DNA of 64,000 bases from Fictibacillus arsenicus (GCF_001999465.1 NZ_MQMF01000003.1:62001-126000); one strand, 5' to 3'; positions 44,272-53,234 are shown, numbered from the stretch's first letter. Numbers and translations: made by a program. The notes: generated by a model not told the origin, from the sequence alone.

Positions 44272-45237
44272 GTGAAGTTAAAAGACTTATACTCATTTTT
44301 AAAGAAAGATTTACAGCAAATAGAAGATCAACTCGCAGTGTCGGTTAGTTCTGACCAGCCTATGATTCATACAGCAGGCATGGAGTTATTAAAAGCAGGG
44401 GGAAAAAGAATCCGCCCTGTATTTGTTCTGCTTTCTGCTCAGTTTGGTACATATAACATCCACCAAGTTAAAAAGCCTGCAGCAGCGTTAGAATTAATCC
44501 ACATGGCCTCGCTTGTCCATGATGATGTCGTAGATGATGCTGACATGAGAAGAGGAAGAGAGACTGTTAAGGCAAAGTATGACAATAAGATCGCCATGTA
44601 CACGGGTGATTATATTTTTGCTTCTGCTCTAAAGTTAATGACAGATATTGAAATTCCGCGTGCACATCAGATTCTGGCGCAAGGAATGAAAGAGATGTGC
44701 CTCGGCGAGATCGAACAGATAAACGAACAATTTGATACTGATCAGAACATAAGAAAGTATTTTAAGCGGATCAAGCGTAAGACCGCTTTGCTGATTGCTT
44801 TAAGCTGTCAATTAGGAGCGATCACATCAAAAGCGGATGTTTCCCTTCAGAAGCTGCTTTATGAGTTTGGCTATTGTGTCGGCATGGCTTTTCAGATTAC
44901 GGATGATATCTTAGATTTTACATCATCAGAAAAGCAGCTTGGAAAACCTGCAGGAAGTGATTTGAAGCAAGGGAACATTACACTTCCGGCGCTATTCACG
45001 ATCCGCAATTATCCTGAAGTGAAAGAGAAGCTGAACCTCTACTATCAAAATGAAAATTCTGAACTGCTTAGAGAGCTATTAAAAGATATTAAAACCCTTG
45101 GCGGGATTGAGTATGCATCTCAAATCTCCGAAAAGTACCTGAATCGTGCTAAAAATGCTGCACGATCATTACCTGAAACGGATGCAAGGGACAGCTTGCT
45201 GAAAGTAGCGGATTATATTGCTGGCCGGAAATTTTGA
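44272..45237 (+). CDS. hepT: Heptaprenyl diphosphate synthase component II
   Basis: HepT is the catalytic trans-prenyltransferase subunit that elongates farnesyl diphosphate to the C35 chain. The 321-residue protein has GGKRIRPVFVLLSA, the first aspartate-rich motif in LVHDDVVDDADMRRG, and the second in FQITDDILDF, followed by GKPAGSDLKQGNITLPAL. The GTG start follows AGGGTGA. It closes the hepS-to-hepT operon, 22 bases after mqnA. Confidence 0.95.
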   Translation: MKLKDLYSFLKKDLQQIEDQLAVSVSSDQPMIHTAGMELLKAGGKRIRPVFVLLSAQFGTYNIHQVKKPAAALELIHMASLVHDDVVDDADMRRGRETVKAKYDNKIAMYTGDYIFASALKLMTDIEIPRAHQILAQGMKEMCLGEIEQINEQFDTDQNIRKYFKRIKRKTALLIALSCQLGAITSKADVSLQKLLYEFGYCVGMAFQITDDILDFTSSEKQLGKPAGSDLKQGNITLPALFTIRNYPEVKEKLNLYYQNENSELLRELLKDIKTLGGIEYASQISEKYLNRAKNAARSLPETDARDSLLKVADYIAGRKF

Positions 45238-45326
45238 ACCATTGCTAATTTTTAAAATTTTTGGTACGATTTCTCTGGGGAACTTGTCCCGCATATACTA
45301 TACATAGATGATAGGAGAGGGAATAC

Positions 45327-45770
45327 ATGGAAAAAACGTTTTTAATGGTTAAACCAGATGGCGTTCAACGTGCGTTAATCGGAGAAATCGTATCCCGTTT
45401 TGAAAAGAAAGGTTTTCAATTAGTTGGTGCGAAATTAATGAACATTTCTGAGGATCTTGCTAAAGAACATTACGGTGAGCACAAAGAGCGTCCGTTCTTC
45501 GGAGAGCTTGTAGACTTTATTACTTCTGGACCTGTATTTGCAATGGTTTGGGAAGGTAAAGACGTTATCTTAACTGCTCGCAACATGATGGGCAAAACGA
45601 ACCCTGCTGAAGCAGCTCCTGGTTCAATCCGCGGTGACTATGCTGTACAAGTAAGCAACAATATCATCCATGGTTCAGATTCTGCTGAAAGTGCAGAGCG
45701 CGAAATCGGTTTATTCTTTAAAGAAGAAGAACTAGTTTCTTACGATAAAGCTGTTTCTGTTTGGATCTAA
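45327..45770 (+). CDS. ndk: Nucleoside diphosphate kinase
   Basis: Ndk equilibrates nucleoside di- and triphosphates through a phosphohistidine. The 147-residue protein begins [20 protein letters not shown]. Its active-site His115 lies in NIIHGSDS, with the preceding RGDYAVQ and following [10 protein letters not shown] conserved. GGAGAGGG precedes the ATG. It is a separate unit between hepT and cheR as in B. subtilis, ended by a terminator. Confidence 0.97.
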   Translation: MEKTFLMVKPDGVQRALIGEIVSRFEKKGFQLVGAKLMNISEDLAKEHYGEHKERPFFGELVDFITSGPVFAMVWEGKDVILTARNMMGKTNPAEAAPGSIRGDYAVQVSNNIIHGSDSAESAEREIGLFFKEEELVSYDKAVSVWI

Positions 45771-45795
45771 TTTTTTTAAAAATGAAAGCGTTTTA

Positions 45796-45818
45796 GCCGG
45801 CCGTTGTGCCGGTTTTTT
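45796..45818 (+). terminator. Terminator of ndk
   Basis: CCGGC and GCCGG pair around CGTTGT-type loop bases and are followed by six T residues. Confidence 0.75.
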
Positions 45819-45847
45819 ATTTATTAGACTTTTGTCACAAACCCCAG

Positions 45848-46070
45848 TAGTTATTAGAAGTCGTTGCTTTCTTCTTCAGGTACTCGCTGTCGTTTCAGAG
45901 AAGATTCTTGTTCCTGCGTCTACAGAGTAAATGCTACCGAAGTGAGCTTCCTCGTCGCATGCCTAGCGAGAAGCTTTTCATGTATAAGGCACGCACCTTT
46001 CAATTCAATTTACTTATTAATGAAGTGAATGAAAAATAATCTTAGGCAGCAATCTTTTAGAAATGTCCTT
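45848..46070 (+). repeat. Dispersed intergenic repeat, copy 5 (diverged)
   Basis: The 3' end (AGCAATCTTTTAGAAATG) and the TCTTCAGGTACTCGCT segment are recognisable. Most of the interior has drifted, and the 5' terminal repeat is lost. It fills most of the 383-base gap between ndk and cheR, where no gene is seen. Confidence 0.5.
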
Positions 46071-46152
46071 TTATGAAAAAAGTTTAAAGTCCGCCGATAT
46101 AAGGGATATGAATCATGAACAAAGCAGCATATGACTAACGGGAGAGAAATTT

Positions 46153-46926
46153 ATGGATTTGGACTATGAAGGATTTAAAAAGAATATTTTGCTAAAAACG
46201 GGAATTGATCTTTCAAAATATAAAGAAGCTCAAATGAAACGGCGGCTTATCGCGTTAAGAGAAAAAAGAGCTTTCGGTTCCTTCTCTGACTATTATCAAG
46301 CATTATCAAATGACAGGAATATGCTGGATGAATTTTTAGATAGAATGACGATTAATGTTTCTGAGTTCTATCGAAATCCTTCTCGATGGGAAGTGCTTGA
46401 ACAAAAGATCTTACCAAGACTCTTAACTGAACGTTCCTCTATAAAAGTATGGAGTGCAGCATGTTCGACAGGGGAAGAGCCATATACGCTTTCGATAATG
46501 CTATCAGAATTTAAAGGGATCACCAACTTTTCTGTTTTGGCGACAGATTTAGATGAACAAGTTATTGAACACGCTAAAAACGGTTTTTATTTTGAAAAAG
46601 CAGTTCAAGATGTCCCTGTTGTGAAAAAGAAGCGATATTTTTCAAAGCAGGAATTAGGTCTAAAAGTAAGTGATGATATAAAAAAACATGTAACATTTAG
46701 AAAGCAGAACCTTCTTTCCGATCCATTCGGAAATGATTTTGATTTAATCGTTTGCCGGAATGTAATGATTTATTTTACAGAAGAGGCAAAAACGGTTTTA
46801 TATGAAAAATTCAGTAAAGCACTGCGTCCAGGAGGAGTATTATTTGTTGGAAGCACAGAACAGATCTTTAATCCTGGTTTGTACGCATTAGAATCAGAAG
46901 AACCATTCTTTTACAGAAAAAAATAA
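46153..46926 (+). CDS. cheR: Chemotaxis protein methyltransferase CheR
   Basis: CheR methylates glutamates on chemoreceptors from S-adenosylmethionine. The 257-residue protein has the N-terminal helical domain (GIDLSKYKEAQMKRRL) and the receptor/SAM region (TINVSEFYRNPSRWEVLE). SAM motif I is VWSAACSTGEEPYTLSIML, and DLIVCRNVMIYFTEE follows. GGGAGAG precedes the ATG. In B. subtilis it is followed by aroFBH and trpEDCFBA; here the trp leader comes next directly. Confidence 0.95.
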   Translation: MDLDYEGFKKNILLKTGIDLSKYKEAQMKRRLIALREKRAFGSFSDYYQALSNDRNMLDEFLDRMTINVSEFYRNPSRWEVLEQKILPRLLTERSSIKVWSAACSTGEEPYTLSIMLSEFKGITNFSVLATDLDEQVIEHAKNGFYFEKAVQDVPVVKKKRYFSKQELGLKVSDDIKKHVTFRKQNLLSDPFGNDFDLIVCRNVMIYFTEEAKTVLYEKFSKALRPGGVLFVGSTEQIFNPGLYALESEEPFFYRKK

Positions 46927-46960
46927 TAAAATTTATTATATGGATTTTACTTTCTAATGG

Positions 46961-46987
46961 TTGACAGATTAATATGAATGGTTTAAT
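46961..46987 (+). promoter_or_regulatory. trp operon promoter
   Basis: A perfect TTGACA (46961-46966) is followed by TTTAAT (46982-46987) at 15 bases; other -10 registers are possible. Transcription would begin just before the TRAP-binding triplets. Confidence 0.6.
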
Positions 46988-47001
46988 GTAACTGATAAGT
47001 T

Positions 47002-47073
47002 TAGAGCAATAGTTTAGAGTATTTAGAGCTTAGTTGAGACAAGTTGAGAGAGTTTGAGTGGAGCAGAGCCGAG
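47002..47073 (+). promoter_or_regulatory. TRAP-binding site in the trp leader
   Basis: Eleven TAG/GAG triplets are read in 72 bases, mostly at a five-base pitch. They start at 47002, 47010, 47015, 47024, 47031, 47036, 47046, 47056, 47061, 47066 and 47071. This is the known target of the 11-subunit TRAP ring, whose gene mtrB lies 7 kb upstream. Overlapping GAG triplets (47004, 47017, 47026, 47048, 47050) give alternative registers. With tryptophan-loaded TRAP bound, the terminator at 47091 should form. Confidence 0.9.
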
Positions 47074-47090
47074 AATGGAAATGTACATAT

Positions 47091-47121
47091 GCCATGCGGG
47101 TTATTTCTGCATGGCTTTTTT
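47091..47121 (+). terminator. trp attenuator terminator
   Basis: GCCATGC (47091-47097) and GCATGGC (47109-47115) form a seven-base stem and are followed by six T residues. ATGG at 47075-47078, next to the last TRAP triplet, can pair with CCAT at 47092-47095. It could be part of the antiterminator that TRAP binding prevents. The 174 bases from here to trpD hold a further hairpin (47182-47208) but no trpE. Confidence 0.85.
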
Positions 47122-47295
47122 GTATCCTTTTTTATTAAGGAGTACATGGTCCATAGAAGAATCGTCCTCTTATTTACCCCTCACTCTCCGTAATCTGCGG
47201 AGGTGTACTTTATGTTTTTTTCCTTTCATAACCCGCCTTGAACGATTGTTTTTTCACAGTGCAGAATAAAACAATACGTTTAAAGGGGCGTTCTT

Positions 47296-48324
47296 ATGAT
47301 TCAATCACTCAATAAAAAATTAGTAAAAAATGAAACGATGACAGAGAATGAAGCTTTTTATTTTATGGAAAGTCTCGTTAATGGGAGTGTAACTGACGCT
47401 GAAGCCATTTCTATTCTTAGTATAATGAGCTATCGAGGTGAGACTGCTGAAGAAATCACAGGTTTTGTAAAGGCGATAAGAAAACTTTCAAAACAGGTCA
47501 GCAGAAAGTCCACCGAAGAAATAATGGATACTTGCGGTACGGGCGGTGATGGAGCATCCACCTTTAATATTTCTACCGCGGTAAGCATCATCTTGTCCTC
47601 TCTTGGCATTAAAGTAGCAAAGCATGGCAATAAAGCAGTCACATCTAAAAGCGGCAGTTCTGACGTATTAGAAGCTCTCGGCATTAATGTGGCTACAAAC
47701 AGTTACGAAGCAAATTCCCAGTTAGATAATTATGACATTGCATTTTTGCATGCACCTTATTTTCATCCATCTTTGAAAAAAGTCGCACACTTAAGACGGC
47801 AGCTATCTTTTAGGACTATTTTTAATATAATCGGTCCGTTAGTAAACCCGATGTCCCCAGCTTATCAGCTGATTGGTGTAAGTGATGAAAATGCCGCTGC
47901 AGCGATGGCAGAAGCTATTAAAAAACTCGGTATTAAGAAAGCACTTTTAGTTACAGGAAAAGATGGGCTGGATGAATGTTCGATTACAGGCGAAACAAAA
48001 ATGTTTTTAGTTGAAAACGGAGAAATTACTGAGTTTACATTTACACCTGAAGAAGCAGGACTGAAAAGAGGCTCATTAAAAGATATTACTGTAAATGATA
48101 AAAAAGAAAGTGCAGAATTAATTATTTCTATATTAAAAGGCCAAGGAAATGAATCAGCAAGAAATATCGTCATACTAAATGCTGCAGCAGCATTATTTGC
48201 CTCAAACCGTGTTCACAGGATCAAAGAAGGTGTAGAAGTGATAGAGAACTGCCTGAGCTCGGGCACAGCATATAAACATCTCTTATCGATTAATAAAGAG
48301 GAGGAGAAAGCTCTTGTTAACTAA
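47296..48324 (+). CDS. trpD: Anthranilate phosphoribosyltransferase
   Basis: TrpD joins anthranilate to phosphoribosyl pyrophosphate. The 342-residue protein shows the glycine-rich MDTCGTGGDGASTFNIST motif, KHGNKAVTSKSGSSDVLEALG and RTIFNIIGPLVNPMSP. AAAGGGG precedes the ATG. It is the first structural gene after the TRAP-controlled leader; trpE, normally first in the Bacillus operon, is absent. The end overlaps trpC by 11 bases. Confidence 0.96.
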   Translation: MIQSLNKKLVKNETMTENEAFYFMESLVNGSVTDAEAISILSIMSYRGETAEEITGFVKAIRKLSKQVSRKSTEEIMDTCGTGGDGASTFNISTAVSIILSSLGIKVAKHGNKAVTSKSGSSDVLEALGINVATNSYEANSQLDNYDIAFLHAPYFHPSLKKVAHLRRQLSFRTIFNIIGPLVNPMSPAYQLIGVSDENAAAAMAEAIKKLGIKKALLVTGKDGLDECSITGETKMFLVENGEITEFTFTPEEAGLKRGSLKDITVNDKKESAELIISILKGQGNESARNIVILNAAAALFASNRVHRIKEGVEVIENCLSSGTAYKHLLSINKEEEKALVN

Positions 48325-49090
48325 AATCATCCAGCAAAAAGAAAAAGAGATTGATGTTCTTCCTCCGATCACAAGATCAAGAAATATAGATTTTACTGAA
48401 AAAGACCATCGTCCATTTGCCTTGAATCTGCTTAAATCTGAAAATAAGCCAGCATTGATTGCAGAAGTGAAGAAAGCATCTCCATCTAAAGGTATTATTA
48501 AGGAAAATTTTGATCCTGTAAGTATTGCTAAAGAATATGAAGAAGCTGGAGCAGCTTGCTTATCGGTTTTAACAGATACTGAATTCTTTCAAGGAAGCCT
48601 AAAATATTTAAAAGAAATTCGAAAGCACGTTTCCATTCCGTTGCTGAGAAAAGATTTTATAATCGATGAAAGGCAAATTGTTGAGAGTGTTGAACATGGA
48701 GCAGATGCAATATTGCTGATTGCAGCTTGTTTAACGAAAGAAAAGTTTAAATCACTTTATAAATTTGCTGAGGAATGCGGTCTTGAGTGCTTAGTAGAAG
48801 TCCACTCGAAAAAGGAAATCGATCAAGTCTATGAAGTTTGTAATCCTTCTATGATCGGAATAAACAACCGTGACTTAAAAAACTTTACAACGAGCATCAA
48901 TCATACTTTTTCGCTGCTTCCTTTCATAAAAAAAGAAACCATAGTGATTAGTGAAAGCGGAATTAAATCGGGTGCTGATGTGAAAAGTCTCTTAGAGCAT
49001 GGTGTGAACGGAATGCTGATAGGGGAATCACTTATGCGTGCTGATTCTATCGAAAAGAAATTATCGGAGCTTTATGGGTATGTACGTTAA
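48314..49090 (+). CDS. trpC: Indole-3-glycerol phosphate synthase
   Basis: TrpC closes the indole ring from carboxyphenylaminodeoxyribulose phosphate. The 258-residue TIM barrel carries PALIAEVKKASPSKG (catalytic lysine), LRKDFIIDERQI, LLIAACL, CLVEVHSKKE, GINNRDLKNF and SESGI motifs. The start is TTG at 48314 with GAGGAGGAG upstream, inside the trpD end. It overlaps trpF by 11 bases. Confidence 0.96.
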   Translation: MLTKIIQQKEKEIDVLPPITRSRNIDFTEKDHRPFALNLLKSENKPALIAEVKKASPSKGIIKENFDPVSIAKEYEEAGAACLSVLTDTEFFQGSLKYLKEIRKHVSIPLLRKDFIIDERQIVESVEHGADAILLIAACLTKEKFKSLYKFAEECGLECLVEVHSKKEIDQVYEVCNPSMIGINNRDLKNFTTSINHTFSLLPFIKKETIVISESGIKSGADVKSLLEHGVNGMLIGESLMRADSIEKKLSELYGYVR

Positions 49091-49724
49091 ATATTGCGGC
49101 TGCCAGACAGAGGATGACTACCTGCTTCTTTCTACATCCAGAGCTGATATTATCGGTTTTATTTTTGCTGATAGCAAAAGAAAGGTAACGATTGAGGAAG
49201 TCTCGTCATGGGTTGGTTCTCACGAGAAACGAAAACTGATAGCAGGTGTATTTCAGAACAGTTCAATAGAAGAGATGGTTTCTGCGGCAGAGAAAGTTCC
49301 CCTCGATATTATTCAATGTCACGGAAATGAATCGGTTAGTACCATTATCAATCTGAAGAAACTTACAAAAAAGCTAATCTTTAAAGCAATTCCTTATAAT
49401 GATACAATCTCTGAACAGATTTCAGTATATGCAAAATACGCAGATGCAATTGTGGTTGACTCTGAATCGAAAGGGCAATTTGGCGGTACTGGAATTTCGT
49501 TTTCTTGGAATCAGGTGCCGGCAATTTTAAAAGAAGCAAAAAAAGAAAATGTTCCATGTTTCATAGCGGGTGGAATCAATCCGGAAAACATAAATACTTT
49601 GCTTGATTATGATCCATACGGAGTGGACCTTAGCGGTGGCATAGAATACGAAGGAAAAAAAAGCAGTGATCGGATAAAAAAACTAGAAAGGATGATTTTA
49701 CATGCCAACAGCGATCGTACCTGA
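49080..49724 (+). CDS. trpF: Phosphoribosylanthranilate isomerase
   Basis: TrpF isomerises phosphoribosylanthranilate. The 214-residue TIM barrel begins [13 protein letters not shown] (catalytic Cys in KYCG, usually KICG). It has [11 protein letters not shown], ..[26 protein letters not shown] and [11 protein letters not shown], and ends with [12 protein letters not shown] at 49080 is chosen because it matches the family N-terminus; one at 49074 is nearer to GGAG. It overlaps trpB by 23 bases. Confidence 0.93.
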   Translation: MYVKYCGCQTEDDYLLLSTSRADIIGFIFADSKRKVTIEEVSSWVGSHEKRKLIAGVFQNSSIEEMVSAAEKVPLDIIQCHGNESVSTIINLKKLTKKLIFKAIPYNDTISEQISVYAKYADAIVVDSESKGQFGGTGISFSWNQVPAILKEAKKENVPCFIAGGINPENINTLLDYDPYGVDLSGGIEYEGKKSSDRIKKLERMILHANSDRT

Positions 49725-50910
49725 TCATCGAGGAAGATATGGTGATTTTGGCGGAAAATATGTGCCTGAAACAATCATGTTTGCCCTTGAAGAACTTGAA
49801 AAATCATTTGAAGAAGCTATAAACGACAAGGAGTTTCAGAAGCAGTTTCAAAATGAACTTGCGGTGTATTCAGGAAGACCAACGCCTCTAACCTTAGCTG
49901 AACGATTAAGTGAGGTTAATGGAGGTGCCAAGATCTATTTGAAGCGTGAGGATCTTAATCACACAGGGGCTCATAAAATAAATAATGCGATCGGACAGGC
50001 ACTCTTAGCTGTAAGGATGGGCAAGAAAAAAATTATTGCTGAAACTGGAGCAGGACAGCATGGAGTTGCAGCAGCGACCGTAGCCGCGAAATATGGCCTT
50101 TCATGCAAAGTCTATATGGGCAAAGAGGATATAAGAAGACAAGCGTTGAATGTTTTTCGTATGAAACTTCTGGGGGCAGAGGTAATCGAGGTAACGAGCG
50201 GAAGTCAAACGCTAAAAGACGCTACGAATGAAGCAATAAGAGAATGGGTGGCATCTGTTGAAGATACGTTTTATCTTATCGGTTCAGCTGTCGGCCCCCA
50301 TCCTTATCCTAAAATGGTGAAGAATTTTCAGCAGGTAATCGGTTTTGAAACGAAAGATCAGTTTATCCGGGAAAATGAAGGGGGATTACCAGACGCTGTT
50401 GTTGCGTGTGTTGGCGGCGGAAGCAATGCGATCGGCATGTTTGCTCCGTTCATCGAAAAAGATGTTCCGCTTTACGGTGTAGAAGCTGCAGGCAAAGGAG
50501 TTGAAACGAATGAGCATGCAGCTACCCTATCAAAGGGTACAAACGGCGTGATACATGGATCCCTGACAAAACTTCTGCAAACGGAAGAAGGTCAGATTAC
50601 AGAGCCTTATTCGATTTCTGCAGGATTGGACTACCCTGGAATCGGACCCGAACATGCTTATCTTCATGAAACCGGAAGAGTAAAATATGAAGCTGTAACC
50701 GATCAGGAGTCCTTAGAAGCATTACAGTCTCTATGCTTGAACGAAGGTATCCTATGTGCGCTAGAGAGTGCCCATGCGGTGGCGTATAGCCTTAAACTTG
50801 CAAAGAATATGAGCAAAGATGAAGCAGTGGTCGTCTGTCTATCGGGCAGAGGAGATAAGGATGTTCATACACTTATGGAAAAAGCCGAAGGAGGGAATCA
50901 GCATGAATAA
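49702..50910 (+). CDS. trpB: Tryptophan synthase beta chain
   Basis: TrpB condenses indole and serine to tryptophan with pyridoxal phosphate. The 402-residue protein shows [13 protein letters not shown]. The PLP lysine is Lys92 in [10 protein letters not shown], the catalytic [11 protein letters not shown] region and the phosphate loop [10 protein letters not shown] are present, and CLSGRGDKD is at the end. It overlaps both trpF and trpA, which favours equal expression with TrpA for complex assembly. Confidence 0.97.
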   Translation: MPTAIVPDHRGRYGDFGGKYVPETIMFALEELEKSFEEAINDKEFQKQFQNELAVYSGRPTPLTLAERLSEVNGGAKIYLKREDLNHTGAHKINNAIGQALLAVRMGKKKIIAETGAGQHGVAAATVAAKYGLSCKVYMGKEDIRRQALNVFRMKLLGAEVIEVTSGSQTLKDATNEAIREWVASVEDTFYLIGSAVGPHPYPKMVKNFQQVIGFETKDQFIRENEGGLPDAVVACVGGGSNAIGMFAPFIEKDVPLYGVEAAGKGVETNEHAATLSKGTNGVIHGSLTKLLQTEEGQITEPYSISAGLDYPGIGPEHAYLHETGRVKYEAVTDQESLEALQSLCLNEGILCALESAHAVAYSLKLAKNMSKDEAVVVCLSGRGDKDVHTLMEKAEGGNQHE

Positions 50911-51709
50911 GAGATGGAGAGCTTTTCATAATTCGGCTGATTATCGATTTGTTCCTTATATTATGGCAGGAGACCCGTGTGAAGAGGCTACAATAGAACT
51001 TTCTTTAGCATTAGAAGATTGCGGTGCAGCTGCCCTGGAACTTGGTGTGCCCTATTCGGATCCTCTAGCTGACGGACCGGTTATCCAACGGGCAGGCATG
51101 AGGGGATTAAAGCAGCAAATGAACCTTGAGAAAACGATTAAACTTGTTTCAAAGCTGAGGGAAAGAGGCTTAAAGATTCCCGTAATCATCTTTACTTATT
51201 ATAATCTTTTGTTACAATTAGGAGAAAATCGCTTCATGTCACTTGCAGAAGAAAATGGCGTTGATGGTCTCTTGGTCCCGGATCTTCCTTATGAAGAAAG
51301 CTCTTACTTAAAAGAAATGTGCTCAGTTTATCACCTCGCTTTAATCTCATTAGTAGCTCCAACTACACATAAAGAAAAGCTTAATAAACTATCAAAAGAA
51401 GCAGAAGGTTTTCTTTATTGCATTTCTTCACTTGGGGTGACTGGAGTTAGAAGTGACTTCCGTGATGGATTGAACGATTTCTTAAGAGCTGCTAAAGAAA
51501 ATGCAGCTGTTCCTGTCTTAGTAGGATTTGGATTGTCAAAAAGAAATCAAATCGAACAATTTGAAGGAACAAGTGATGGATTTATCATAGGAAGCGCTAT
51601 TGTTCAGAAGATTGAATCTTTGGAGAATGAACTTATTAATAACAGAGAAGAAGCGATTAGAGAATTTAAGCAGTTTGTAGAATCGATGCTGCCTGTTTAT
51701 AGCAGTTAG
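50903..51709 (+). CDS. trpA: Tryptophan synthase alpha chain
   Basis: TrpA splits indole-3-glycerol phosphate and passes indole to TrpB. The 268-residue TIM barrel has [28 protein letters not shown] with both catalytic acids (Glu and Asp), and [21 protein letters not shown] and [10 protein letters not shown] follow. The ATG at 50903 lies inside the trpB end, eight bases before its stop, behind GGAGGG. Confidence 0.96.
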   Translation: MNKRWRAFHNSADYRFVPYIMAGDPCEEATIELSLALEDCGAAALELGVPYSDPLADGPVIQRAGMRGLKQQMNLEKTIKLVSKLRERGLKIPVIIFTYYNLLLQLGENRFMSLAEENGVDGLLVPDLPYEESSYLKEMCSVYHLALISLVAPTTHKEKLNKLSKEAEGFLYCISSLGVTGVRSDFRDGLNDFLRAAKENAAVPVLVGFGLSKRNQIEQFEGTSDGFIIGSAIVQKIESLENELINNREEAIREFKQFVESMLPVYSS

Positions 51710-51724
51710 AAAAGGAGTGGGAAA

Positions 51725-52828
51725 ATGCAGCCGAAAGAACAGTTGTTATCACTACAGCCATACAAACCAGGTAAACCCGTAGAGGAAGTGAAGCGTGAGT
51801 TAGGTTTAGAAAAAATAGTCAAACTCGCTTCCAATGAGAATCCATATGGGTGTTCTAAATTAGCCAAGGAAAAGATAACTGAAGAACTTTCAAATCTTCA
51901 AGTTTATCCGGATGGATATGCAGCTGAGATTAGAGAAAAATTATCTGGTTATTTAGGGGTTAAACAAGAACAGCTTATTTTTGGAAATGGTTCAGATGAA
52001 GTTGTTCAAATTCTATGCCGAGCTTATTTATCTCCTGAAACGAACACCGTAATGGCTGCTCCCACTTTTCCTCAATACCGTCACAATGCAGTTATTGAAG
52101 GAGCAGAAATTCGAGAGGTGCCGTTAATTAACGGTAATCATGATTTAGATTCAATGCTTAATGAAATTGACCACAAGACAAAGATTGTCTGGCTCTGTAA
52201 TCCAAACAATCCTACGGGGAACTATATACCCGAAAATGATTTTGTTCAATTTATGAAAAAGGTCCCATCTGATGTCATAGTGGTTAGTGATGAAGCATAC
52301 TTTGAATATGTTTCGGCAAATGATTATCCGAATACCATTGATTATTTAAAAGATTATACTAATCTTGTAATTTTGCGTACGTTTTCTAAAGCACATGGAC
52401 TAGCTGCGCTGCGTATTGGATACGGTATAGCCGATAGATCTATTATTAAAGGTATTGAGCCTGCTCGAGAACCATTTAATACATCGAGACTTGCTCAAGC
52501 AGCTGCAATAGGAGCATTAGAGGATGAGGGCTTTATCACTGAGTGTAAACAAAAGAACAGGGAGGGGCTAGAACTCTTCTATTCTTTCTGTGAAAGAAAA
52601 GACCTTCTTTACTACCCGTCTGAGGCTAACTTTATATTACTTGATGTAAAATCTGACGCGGATTCAGCATTTAATTATTTATTGAAGAAAGGCTACATTG
52701 TCCGTTCAGGAAATGCGCTTGGCTTTCCAAGGATGATTCGAATCACGATTGGTGAAGAAGAACATAACAAAGAAATAATAGGACATCTTGAAGCATATAT
52801 AGAATCCCTCGTAGAAAGTTTGAACTGA
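51725..52828 (+). CDS. hisC: Histidinol-phosphate aminotransferase
   Basis: HisC is a PLP aminotransferase that acts on histidinol phosphate and, in Bacillus, also in tyrosine and phenylalanine synthesis. The 367-residue protein shows ASNENPYG, GNGSDEVVQI, WLCNPNNPTGNY, SDEAYFEY and the PLP lysine in RTFSKAHGLAALRIGYG. AAGGAGTGG precedes the ATG, 15 bases after trpA. In B. subtilis tyrA and aroE follow; here a terminator closes the operon. Confidence 0.94.
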   Translation: MQPKEQLLSLQPYKPGKPVEEVKRELGLEKIVKLASNENPYGCSKLAKEKITEELSNLQVYPDGYAAEIREKLSGYLGVKQEQLIFGNGSDEVVQILCRAYLSPETNTVMAAPTFPQYRHNAVIEGAEIREVPLINGNHDLDSMLNEIDHKTKIVWLCNPNNPTGNYIPENDFVQFMKKVPSDVIVVSDEAYFEYVSANDYPNTIDYLKDYTNLVILRTFSKAHGLAALRIGYGIADRSIIKGIEPAREPFNTSRLAQAAAIGALEDEGFITECKQKNREGLELFYSFCERKDLLYYPSEANFILLDVKSDADSAFNYLLKKGYIVRSGNALGFPRMIRITIGEEEHNKEIIGHLEAYIESLVESLN

Positions 52829-52833
52829 TTTAT

Positions 52834-52865
52834 AGCCCGGTGTCGATCAGACACTCGGGTTATTT
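52834..52865 (+). terminator. Terminator of trpDCFBA-hisC
   Basis: CCCGGTGTC and GACACTCGGG pair with one internal mismatch around GATCA and are followed by TTATTTT. Confidence 0.65.
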
Positions 52866-52885
52866 TCATAATTTTCAAAAAAGTG

Positions 52886-52914
52886 TTGCATTTTCAGAAT
52901 ACTCTATTTATAAT
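52886..52914 (+). promoter_or_regulatory. Strong promoter of the putative small RNA
   Basis: TTGCAT (52886-52891) and a perfect TATAAT (52909-52914) are separated by exactly 17 bases, with no coding frame behind them. The expected start point is about 52921. Confidence 0.7.
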
Positions 52915-52920
52915 GTAGTT

Positions 52921-52990
52921 AATATGGTTTCTCTCCACTCCTATCCATATTATTCTTTCCTGACAACGCTTACATGTCAGGACTTTTTTT
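52921..52990 (+). ncRNA. Putative small RNA with C-rich loop and own terminator
   Basis: A transcript from about 52921 would be near 70 nt long. Hairpin 1 pairs AATATGG (52921-52927) with CCATATT (52945-52951) and presents a 17-base loop with CTCTCCACTCCT. Hairpin 2 pairs CCTGACA (52959-52965) with TGTCAGG (52975-52981) and runs into seven T residues. The pyrimidine-rich loop is complementary to Shine-Dalgarno-like sequences, as in several Gram-positive regulatory RNAs. No family is recognised. It could instead be a terminated leader of the gene at 53314. Confidence 0.55.
52959..52990 (+). terminator. Terminator of the putative small RNA
   Basis: CCTGACA and TGTCAGG form a perfect seven-base stem with a nine-base loop, followed by AC and seven T residues. 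Confidence 0.8.
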
Positions 52991-53015
52991 GTTTATTTTT
53001 CCTCATTTTATTTAA

Positions 53016-53234
53016 AGCTCTTTTCTTAGGGTTGTTGTATTTGGTTATTTTGTTTTTTCTACATGGACTAGTTGATTGGAGTGGAAGGTGTGAGACTCCT
53101 GCGGGACGAGCGGTCAGGTGAGACCCTTAATGGCGCAAAGCGGCAAGGGGCTCACCGCACGCTCCGCGGAAAGCGAAGCAACCTGGAGCGGAAATCAACT
53201 ACTTTCCAGAGCAACAAAGTTTGCGAAAACAGCC
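53016..53234 (-). repeat. Dispersed intergenic repeat, copy 6 (full length, inverted)
   Basis: Read on the minus strand it opens GCTGTTTTCGCAAACTTTGTTGC, continues with GTTGATTTCCGCTCCAGG and CTCGCTTTCCGCGGAGCGTG, and ends with the usual 3' terminal motif in altered form (near 53016-53036). It is the only copy in the opposite orientation. It lies between the small RNA unit and the unrecognised gene at 53314. Confidence 0.85.

Noticed and set aside
45783-45797. cre-like sequence ATGAAAGCGTTTTAG after ndk
   Set aside because: It misses the fixed C near the end of the consensus and lies downstream of ndk, next to the terminator, not in front of a gene.
47054-47269. 71-codon open frame between the TRAP site and trpD as a leader peptide or trpE remnant
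   Set aside because: It starts inside the TRAP triplets without a ribosome binding site, crosses the attenuator terminator, and does not resemble TrpE.
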